Below, piece by piece: positions 1 through 5,281 of a DNA stretch of 16,305 nt (within the stretch, counting starts at the first letter, position 1; each line of letters opens with the position of its first letter). The stretch spans positions 1 to 16,305 of the forward strand of contig JAGARY010000418.1 of the NCBI GenBank assembly GCA_017622055.1, given 5' to 3'. Source of the DNA: Treponema sp. (GTDB taxonomy: Bacteria; Spirochaetota; Spirochaetia; Treponematales; Treponemataceae). Made by a program: the position numbers and the translations under genes. The notes under the pieces were generated by a model. That model saw only the letters and a list, made by a program, of their open reading frames with translations. It searched no databases and was not told the origin of the DNA.

Positions 1-476
1 ACTTTTATTTCAAGTGAAAAATCTTTGTTTTTGACATTATATTTTTCATCTGGAAAAATAAAGGCGTCAGAAAGTCGAAGTTCAGTTTCTACAGGATAAT
101 CTTCTGTTCCGTTGTAAAATACAAAAAACTCTGGATACGGAATCTTAATCATCTTTTTTTCGTATCGGTCTTCTGATGGGACAAGTTGCTCGTAAATCCT
201 AGAAACATATTCTAAAAGCCTTAAAGGCATATTTTCGTTGATTGTAGATTGATGTTCTACTAACACAACCAGCTTGTTGTCAACTAACATTGCGATGTCA
301 TTTGAAAGAGCCATGTACAACACGTTTTCTATGTTCACTTCTTGAACTGTGGTTGTGGCTAAATCTAGATTTGTGTTGTGTAAAGCGTTGTAAAGCGAAA
401 TAAAGTTTTGCTTGCCTTCTTTGTCTTTACAAAATAAATCGATGAATAATGAATCTTTATGGTTGCGATTTTCCAT
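1..476 (-). CDS. Rpn/PD-(D/E)XK nuclease family 'transposase', N-terminal part (cut by window edge)
   Basis: About 158 residues are visible, starting MENRNHKDSLFIDLF; the rest lies beyond the left edge. The N-terminal pattern, the run SNDIAMLVDNKLVVLVEHQST and the later YPEFFVFYNG are typical of the Rpn (recombination-promoting nuclease)/PD-(D/E)XK family transposases that are abundant in Treponema. Candidate catalytic residues are D60 and E74-x-Q76, with Q in place of the more usual K. Known Rpn proteins are DNA endonucleases that raise RecA-independent recombination; some are linked to phage defence. The ATG at 474-476 is preceded by an AGAGG Shine-Dalgarno about 7 bases upstream and by a plausible promoter. 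The family usually runs to about 300 residues, so roughly half is missing. The family call is firm; whether the protein moves DNA or only cuts it is not known. Confidence 0.82.
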   Translation of the reverse strand, partial: MENRNHKDSLFIDLFCKDKEGKQNFISLYNALHNTNLDLATTTVQEVNIENVLYMALSNDIAMLVDNKLVVLVEHQSTINENMPLRLLEYVSRIYEQLVPSEDRYEKKMIKIPYPEFFVFYNGTEDYPVETELRLSDAFIFPDEKYNVKNKDFSLEIK

Positions 477-516
477 TTTTTGTACCTCTTGTTTTTTTAT
501 GTGAAATAAAATTCCC

Positions 517-545
517 TATATATATAATTCCCTCAAAAGTGAAAA
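517..545 (-). promoter_or_regulatory. Putative sigma-70-type promoter of the Rpn-family gene
   Basis: On the minus strand, TTTTCA (540-545) and TATATA (517-522) are 17 bases apart and lie about 40 bases upstream of the ATG at 476. The region is very AT-rich, so a chance match is possible. Confidence 0.4.
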
Positions 546-635
546 TTTATGCAACTTGATGAGAAAAAATTTGAAAAAAAGTGATTTTTTTGTGGAAAAC
601 TGCATTATTGTAGCCCATCTTACCTGCGAGCTTTC
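546..635. other. Non-coding AT-rich spacer
   Basis: No credible gene is seen here. The stretch is rich in A and T runs and ends at the GC-rich repeat. A short minus-strand open frame at 516-701 crosses both this spacer and the repeat; it has no family likeness and no ribosome binding site. Confidence 0.5.
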
Positions 636-782
636 TTGCGTTAGGGATACGTAAGGCGCCGAAGGCGGCCACGCTGTGAGTTTGCTTGCAAACGAAAGCA
701 AACGTTCAGTTTGCGGCAGCGGGCTGAAGCGACAGCGGAACCTGAAGTAGCCCGACAGCGAACGAAGTGAGCTGGAACGCCC
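636..782 (+). repeat. GC-rich hairpin repeat, copy 1
   Basis: This GC-rich block sits sharply inside AT-rich DNA. It begins near GCGTTAGG (638-645) and ends at GGAACGCCC (774-782). A diverged copy in inverted orientation is found at 4315-4478. Shared landmarks are GCGTTAGG at the left, GCC-Nn-AGGC, GCCAC, AGTTTGC, the loop GTTCA, TTGCGGCAG and the terminal GGAACGCCC. The copy contains the hairpin GCAAAC-GTTCA-GTTTGC (698-714). The second copy has GCAACC-GTTCA-GGTTGC, so the stem is kept by a paired change. No protein is credible. It is probably one of the dispersed non-coding elements of this genome. Confidence 0.65.
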
Positions 783-899
783 AACGGAATTATTACAATC
801 GCTGGTGTTGGAACTATAATTACGGCTTTCTTTATGGGTCCATTAATTGAATTCTTTAATGTACATTTTGCTAGACCTTTCTTGAATAAATCAAAATAA
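783..899 (+). pseudogene. 3' fragment of a YczE/YyaS/YitT-family membrane protein gene
   Basis: From 783 the plus strand encodes NGIITIAGVGTIITAFFMGP followed by LIEFFNVHFARPFLNKSK and a TAA stop at 897-899. This resembles the last transmembrane helix and tail of YczE/YyaS/YitT-type integral membrane proteins of unknown transport role. The same frame meets a TGA at 768-770, inside the GC-rich repeat, and there is no start codon or ribosome binding site, so only the 3' end of a gene remains. The junction falls exactly at the end of repeat copy 1, which suggests the repeat replaced or deleted the rest of the gene. The family call rests on one helix pattern and is moderate; the truncation is directly visible. 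Confidence 0.55.
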
Positions 900-910
900 T
901 TTCTGGTATA

Positions 911-968
911 AAAAAGGGATGTCTAATAAGTATTTTTTATGTCATTTTAAACTTATTAGGCATCCCTT
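911..968 (-). terminator. Rho-independent terminator of nhaC, perhaps bidirectional
   Basis: AAGGGATGTCTAATAAGT (914-931) pairs with ACTTATTAGGCATCCCTT (951-968) over 18 bp with one G-T pair and a 19-base loop. Read on the minus strand, the stem is followed by TTTTT, which fits a terminator 23 bases after the nhaC stop. It lies between the convergent YitT-like fragment and nhaC, so it may once have served both genes; the T run on the plus side is weak. Confidence 0.85.
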
Positions 969-990
969 GATATTAATTTTGTTCTATAAT

Positions 991-2544
991 CTATTTTTGT
1001 TGTTTTGCAACCTTTGTTTTAATAAAGATTAATGTTGCAAAAAGAATTACAAGTCCAACAATCCAAGAAATTATACAACTTGCAACAATTCCAATTGATT
1101 GTGTGAATCCTGCAACGATGTATGTTATGAACGAAACAACTGCAACTGTTAATGCGTAAGGCAATTGTGTAGAAACGTGTTGAACGTGGTCACATTGTGC
1201 ACCGGCACTTGCCATAATTGTTGTGTCGCTAATTGGTGAAATGTGATCTCCACAAACAGCCCCTGCCATACAAGCGGAAATTGAAATTATTCTTAATGGT
1301 GTTCCCACTGGGAAAATTGCGATACAAATTGGAATTAAAATTCCAAATGTTCCCCAAGAAGTTCCTGTTGCAAATGCAAGTCCACAAGCAATAATAAAGA
1401 TGATTGCTGGTAAGAAGTTCTTTAATCCTTGTGCACTTCCTTCTACAATTCCTGCTACGTAAGATGCGGCACCAAGTGAGTCTGTCATTGCTTTTAATGT
1501 CCAAGCTAATGTTAAAATCATAATTGCTGGAACCATTGCTCTAAATCCTTCTACAAAAGAAGACATACATTCTGTAAATGAAAGAACTCTTCTAATTAAA
1601 TAGAAAGCAATTGTCAAAACAACAGCAGCAAATGAACCTAAAACTAATCCAACAGATGCATCACAAGCTGCAAAACTGTCTACAAAGTTTAAGTATGTTG
1701 CGTTTGCAATCATTTGGCCTTCAATTTCTCCAGCAACTTGTGCAGTAAAGAATCCGCCTGTATAAATCATTCCAAGAATACAGAAAACAATTAAGAAAAC
1801 GATTGGTAGAACTAAATCAATAACACTTCCTTTTGTTGTTGTTTCTGTTTCTGATTCATCGTTATTCATTACTTCTAATGCTTTTTCGTATTTTGACATT
1901 TCGCCATATTCAAAACGCATAAATACCATTGCAAACATCATTACAATTGTTAATAAAGCATAAAAATTAAAAGGAATTGCTTTACAGAATAATTCAAGAC
2001 CGTTTTCGCCTTCAGAAACAAATCCTGCAACTGCTGCAGCCCAAGAACTGATTGGTGCAATAATACAAACTGGAGCAGCTGTTGCATCTATTAAATATGA
2101 AAGTTTTTCTTTTGAAAGTCCGTATTTGTCTGTAACTGGTTTCATTACAGAACCAACTGTAAGACAATTGAAGTAATCATCAACAAAGATTAAAATTCCT
2201 AAGAAGATTGTTGCAACTTGAGCACCAACTTTTGATTTAATATGTTTTTTTGCCCAGTTTCCAAATGCTGCTGAACCACCTGCTTTATTCATCAAAACAA
2301 CCATACTTCCCAAAACAACAAGAAATACCAAAATACCAACATTCCAACTGTCTGAAAGTTGTTTTATCATTCCTTCACTAAAGATGTGATTAAAAAATCC
2401 AGGGAATCCTGATGCAGCGTCTATTGCATAAAAAACACCACCAATTACAATTCCAATGAACAAAGAAGAATAAACTTCTTTTGTCAACAATGCCAAACAA
2501 ATGGCAACAATCGCTGGAACCAACGACCAAAATGTACCAACCAT
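991..2544 (-). CDS. nhaC: Na+/H+ antiporter, NhaC family
   Basis: A 517-residue, very hydrophobic polytopic inner-membrane protein, the usual length for the NhaC/YuiF-like branch of the ion transporter superfamily. Members exchange Na+ (or an amino acid or carboxylate in some cases) for protons. Conserved features are TKEVYSSLFIGI near residues 21-32, IFVDDYFN (119-126) with paired acidic residues inside a membrane segment, DATAAPVCIIAPISSW (153-168), and GDHISPISDTTIMASAGAQ near the C-terminus. A hydrophilic loop near residues 215-240 (KYEKALEVMNNDESETETTT) separates the two helix bundles. The ATG at 2542-2544 follows AGGAG with a 10-base gap. The gene is alone in its transcription unit, with a promoter upstream and a strong terminator downstream. 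The exact substrate cannot be read from sequence. Confidence 0.9.
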   Translation of the reverse strand: MVGTFWSLVPAIVAICLALLTKEVYSSLFIGIVIGGVFYAIDAASGFPGFFNHIFSEGMIKQLSDSWNVGILVFLVVLGSMVVLMNKAGGSAAFGNWAKKHIKSKVGAQVATIFLGILIFVDDYFNCLTVGSVMKPVTDKYGLSKEKLSYLIDATAAPVCIIAPISSWAAAVAGFVSEGENGLELFCKAIPFNFYALLTIVMMFAMVFMRFEYGEMSKYEKALEVMNNDESETETTTKGSVIDLVLPIVFLIVFCILGMIYTGGFFTAQVAGEIEGQMIANATYLNFVDSFAACDASVGLVLGSFAAVVLTIAFYLIRRVLSFTECMSSFVEGFRAMVPAIMILTLAWTLKAMTDSLGAASYVAGIVEGSAQGLKNFLPAIIFIIACGLAFATGTSWGTFGILIPICIAIFPVGTPLRIISISACMAGAVCGDHISPISDTTIMASAGAQCDHVQHVSTQLPYALTVAVVSFITYIVAGFTQSIGIVASCIISWIVGLVILFATLIFIKTKVAKQQK

Positions 2545-2580
2545 TTTAAAATTTCTCCTAAAAAATAAATCTCATTTTTC

Positions 2581-2608
2581 AGTATATCACGAGATGAAAA
2601 TTTAGCAA
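2581..2608 (-). promoter_or_regulatory. Putative promoter of nhaC
   Basis: On the minus strand, TTGCTA (2603-2608) and TATACT (2581-2586) are 16 bases apart, giving a leader of about 30 bases that contains the AGGAG site of nhaC. The match is good for -10 and partial for -35. Confidence 0.5.
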
Positions 2609-2726
2609 AAAAAATATTTCACCAAATGATTTTATTTGCCAATGACATTCCCATTTTTTCAATCTACACAATAATTATAGAGATTTGTTATATCTTATTT
2701 TTACGAACAAACATAATATCAAAATT

Positions 2727-4310
2727 ATGAAAGAACAAAATATTTTTATAAATCAGATTGGTTATGCCACTGAAAGTCAGAAATTTGGTTATGTTAGATG
2801 TCACAAAGATGAAAAATTCTACATAAAAGACGAAAAAAATCAAATTGTATATTCTGGAAAATTATTACCTCCAAAAAATGATGCCGTTGTTGCAGAAGAT
2901 ATTTGTACAATCGATTTTTCTGATTTCACACAAAAAGGAAAATTTTACATTTGCATTGCAGACGACGTAAGTTTTCCATTTGAAATTGGCGAAAATCTTT
3001 TTTCTGATTTGTATTACAAAATTTTGCGATATTTTTATCTTTCTAGATGTGGCCAAAAAATTGAAGATAAAGATTTTGGTCATGAACCTTGCCACACAGG
3101 AAAAGCGTTAATTTACGGAACAAAGGAAGAAATTGACGTTCAAGGTGGATGGCACGACGCCGGAGATTATGGACGTTACATCGTTGCAGGTACAAAAACT
3201 TGTATGGATTTACTTTTGGCATACGAAGCAAAAAGTTCATTTGAAAAGTTTGATATTTTGGATGAAGTTCGTTTTGAATTAGAATGGATGCTTCAAATGC
3301 AACGTCCAGACGGAGCCTTATATCACAAAATTTCTTGCTTCAAATTCTGCGGATTCATCGAACCACAATACGAAAAAGAGCAAATTGTTTTGGCACCAAT
3401 TTCTACAACAGCCACAGCCGATTTTGCAGGTTGTGCCGCTTATGCCCACACATTTTATAAAAAATCAGATCCAGAATTTGCTCAAAAACTTTTAGACGCC
3501 GCAATAAAAGCTCAAAACTTTATAGACTCAAATCCAGATTTCATTTACACAAATCCACCAGAAATCACAACTGGCGGCTACGGCGACCGCAACATCACCG
3601 ACGAAAAATATTTTGCCCTTTGTTCACTTTACGCCGCAACAAAAGACAAAAAATACCTAGAAAAAGCCATAGATTTATTCCAAAATTACCAAGAAATCCC
3701 AAGAGATGGCACAGAACCACAAAAAACAGAAATGTTCCAAGGATTCGGATGGGGAAGTGTAGCCGCTTACGGAACAGAAATCTTACTCAGAAATAAAGAA
3801 TTAATAGATTCAAACTTGTACCAAACACTAAAAAAAGCAATTATTGACCGTGCAGAAACTTTATTAAAAATTTCTGAAAATGCTTGCTTTGGAACTTGTA
3901 TTGAACGAGTTTTTTGGGGAAGCAACGGCCACGTTTGCGACGAAGCCCATCTTTTACTTCTTGTCCACGATTTAACAGGAAAAAAAGAATACTTTGACGT
4001 TGCAAAAAAACAATTCGATTACATTTTGGGATGTAACCCAGTAAATTATTGCTATGTAACAGGATTCGGATCAAATCCAACAGTAAATCCACACCACAGA
4101 CCTTCTGGCGCACTCAAAAAATGCATGCCTGGAATGCTTGCCGGTGGACCAGCCGCAGGATTACACGACGCCGACGCAAAAAAATATCTTCAAGGAAAAT
4201 CTCCATTAAATTGCTACATCGACGTAGTAGGAAGCTACAGCACAAACGAAATCGCAATCTACTGGAATTCCCCACTAGTTTATGTAATTGCAAAACTTGG
4301 TTTAGTATAA
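2727..4310 (+). CDS. Family 9 glycoside hydrolase (cellulase/cellodextrinase type), no signal peptide
   Basis: From the ATG at 2727 the product is 527 residues. It has an N-terminal Ig-like domain (CelD_N type, about residues 1-90, with INQIGY at the start) followed by an (alpha/alpha)6 GH9 catalytic domain. GGWHDAGDYGRY (about 140-151) carries the catalytic-base aspartates, NPHHRPSG (about 453-460) the substrate-binding histidines and arginine, and SYSTNEIAIYWN (about 503-514) the catalytic acid glutamate. All key residues are present, so an active inverting beta-1,4-glucanase or cellodextrinase is expected. No signal peptide, dockerin or carbohydrate-binding module is seen, which suggests cytoplasmic action on imported cello-oligosaccharides. 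An in-frame TTG at 2685 would add 14 residues but they do not fit the family. Neither start has a Shine-Dalgarno. The gene diverges from nhaC and converges on the LUD gene. Confidence 0.9.
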   Translation: MKEQNIFINQIGYATESQKFGYVRCHKDEKFYIKDEKNQIVYSGKLLPPKNDAVVAEDICTIDFSDFTQKGKFYICIADDVSFPFEIGENLFSDLYYKILRYFYLSRCGQKIEDKDFGHEPCHTGKALIYGTKEEIDVQGGWHDAGDYGRYIVAGTKTCMDLLLAYEAKSSFEKFDILDEVRFELEWMLQMQRPDGALYHKISCFKFCGFIEPQYEKEQIVLAPISTTATADFAGCAAYAHTFYKKSDPEFAQKLLDAAIKAQNFIDSNPDFIYTNPPEITTGGYGDRNITDEKYFALCSLYAATKDKKYLEKAIDLFQNYQEIPRDGTEPQKTEMFQGFGWGSVAAYGTEILLRNKELIDSNLYQTLKKAIIDRAETLLKISENACFGTCIERVFWGSNGHVCDEAHLLLLVHDLTGKKEYFDVAKKQFDYILGCNPVNYCYVTGFGSNPTVNPHHRPSGALKKCMPGMLAGGPAAGLHDADAKKYLQGKSPLNCYIDVVGSYSTNEIAIYWNSPLVYVIAKLGLV

Positions 4311-4314
4311 ATTT

Positions 4315-4478
4315 GGGCGTTCCCTCTCGCTCCTTTCAGTCGCTCAAGGTCGGCAGTTCCGCGGCTCGGTACCCTCGGCCCCCTGCCGCAACCTGAACGG
4401 TTGCTAAAGATTTGCTCCCTCTGGTCGCAAACTTTACAGGGTGGCTGCCTACGGCACCGCTCCATTGCCTAACGCAAA
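4315..4478 (-). repeat. GC-rich hairpin repeat, copy 2 (inverted relative to copy 1)
   Basis: This is the reverse-complement counterpart of the block at 636-782, starting GGGCGTTCC at 4315 and ending CCTAACGC at 4468-4475. It fills almost the whole gap between the convergent GH9 and LUD genes. Visible hairpins include GCAACC-GTTCA-GGTTGC (minus strand, 4388-4404) and GCCGTAGGC. Its position between two converging genes means it could also end transcription from one or both sides, but no U-rich tail was found. Confidence 0.65.
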
Positions 4479-4486
4479 GCCCTTTG

Positions 4487-5131
4487 CTAAATCCCTAAAT
4501 CTTCGCCAACAAGAATCACTTTAATTCGACCAGCTGGTTTACAAAGACGAGTTGTAACAAATTGATTACAAATGCAATCTTCACTCATACAATTTGCACA
4601 TTCCCCAGTAATTTTACAAGGAGTATTAATTTCAAAACGTTGCGCATTTGCAGGAGCCGAAAAACCACGCACCCGATGATACGCAGCATCCAAATTTGGC
4701 ACAACTTTATTCATTCCTGCCACAATCACCACCGATTTTGGCCCAAAACACAAAGCTGCAACCCTATTTGCCACACCATCAATATTAAAAAGTTGACCAT
4801 CTTCAGTAATAGCATTTGAACTCATCAAAAAAGTATCACAACAAAGCGCTTCAACCATTAATTTTCTTCGCTCTTCTGGAGTTTTCGCCAAATCACGATC
4901 AATCATTTTGTGACCACTTTTTTCAAGCTCAGCCTTAAGCCCAATCTCGTCAATAGAAAACGAACCACCCCAACCAATGGAATCACCCTGAGGAATAATT
5001 TCCATAGCCTTTTTCACCGCCTCTTCCTTAGAAGAAACATAAAACGCCTCAAAATGACGCTTCTTCAAAGCCTCAACAACCTTCGGCCCCGATTTTTCAT
5101 TTTTTTGTTTAATTGCTTCTATCATACTCAT
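4487..5131 (-). CDS. LUD-domain protein (LutC/YkgG-like)
   Basis: A 214-residue soluble protein of the LUD (DUF162) family, related to the LutC/LldG subunit of lactate utilisation complexes. The fold is indicated by GDSIGWGGSFSIDEIG (about 49-64), the segment SSNAITEDGQLFNIDGVANR (104-123) and VVIVAGMNKVVPNLDAA (134-150). The C-terminal tail has clustered cysteines in CKITGECANCMSEDCICN (172-189) plus C197, which may bind a metal or an Fe-S cluster; this cysteine-tailed stand-alone type is common in anaerobes. No LutA or LutB gene is nearby, so a role in lactate oxidation is not supported here. The first ATG is at 5129-5131; a second at 5123-5125 is 6 bases after a TATACT box, so the true start may be two codons in. 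The stop lies 9 bases from repeat copy 2. Confidence 0.85.
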   Translation of the reverse strand: MSMIEAIKQKNEKSGPKVVEALKKRHFEAFYVSSKEEAVKKAMEIIPQGDSIGWGGSFSIDEIGLKAELEKSGHKMIDRDLAKTPEERRKLMVEALCCDTFLMSSNAITEDGQLFNIDGVANRVAALCFGPKSVVIVAGMNKVVPNLDAAYHRVRGFSAPANAQRFEINTPCKITGECANCMSEDCICNQFVTTRLCKPAGRIKVILVGEDLGI

Positions 5132-5137
5132 AGTATA
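5132..5137 (-). promoter_or_regulatory. Possible -10 box of the LUD gene
   Basis: TATACT on the minus strand directly abuts the first ATG and lies 6 bases before the second. Use of this box would give a leaderless mRNA starting at the second ATG. No good -35 match was found at 16-18 bases, so this is tentative. Confidence 0.3.
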
Positions 5138-5172
5138 CCGCTAAATCCCCCAAAATTCACCAAGTTTTTAAA

Positions 5173-5207
5173 CGTCATTGCGAGAAGCGTAGCGACGTGG
5201 CAATCCA
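5173..5207. repeat. Short interspersed repeat of the CGTCATTGCGAG...GGCAATCC type
   Basis: The block starts CGTCATTGCGAGAAGCG and ends GACGTGGCAATCCA, with ATTGC and GCAAT able to pair. Very similar sequences are scattered between genes in many unrelated bacterial genomes. It lies between the divergent LUD gene and hsdR. Function is unknown. Confidence 0.6.
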
Positions 5208-5245
5208 CTAAAACCTGCCAAACTCGCACGAATCTACACAATGGT

Positions 5246-5275
5246 TTTTCATAAGTGGAAAAATTGTGGTATAAT
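5246..5275 (+). promoter_or_regulatory. hsdR promoter with extended -10, predicted leaderless transcript
   Basis: TATAAT (5270-5275) is a perfect -10 with an extended TG at 5267-5268. A TTTTCA (5246-5251) lies 18 bases upstream as a fair -35. The hsdR ATG begins at 5282, only 6 bases after the -10, so transcription should start at or within a base or two of the ATG. No Shine-Dalgarno is present. Confidence 0.7.
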
Positions 5276-5281
5276 ATCCTT

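Noticed and set aside
516..701. 61-codon minus-strand open frame
   Set aside because: It runs through the GC-rich repeat and AT-rich spacer, has no ribosome site and no recognisable family.
698..714. GTTCA loop read as a tRNA T-arm
   Set aside because: No acceptor, D or anticodon arm with tRNA spacing surrounds it in either repeat copy.
2685..2726. TTG start giving the GH9 protein 14 extra residues that might be a signal peptide
   Set aside because: MLYLIFTNKHNIKI is too short and lacks a proper hydrophobic core or cleavage site; the family domain begins at INQIGY.
4280..4465. 61-codon minus-strand open frame through repeat copy 2
   Set aside because: It overlaps the end of the GH9 gene and a non-coding repeat, and has no family likeness.
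4562..5254. Plus-strand open frames opposite the LUD gene
   Set aside because: They are shadows of the LUD coding sequence, which has clear conserved motifs on the minus strand.
5255..5281. GTG start giving hsdR nine extra residues
   Set aside because: It overlaps the -10 region, has no Shine-Dalgarno, and the added residues do not fit the HsdR N-terminus.
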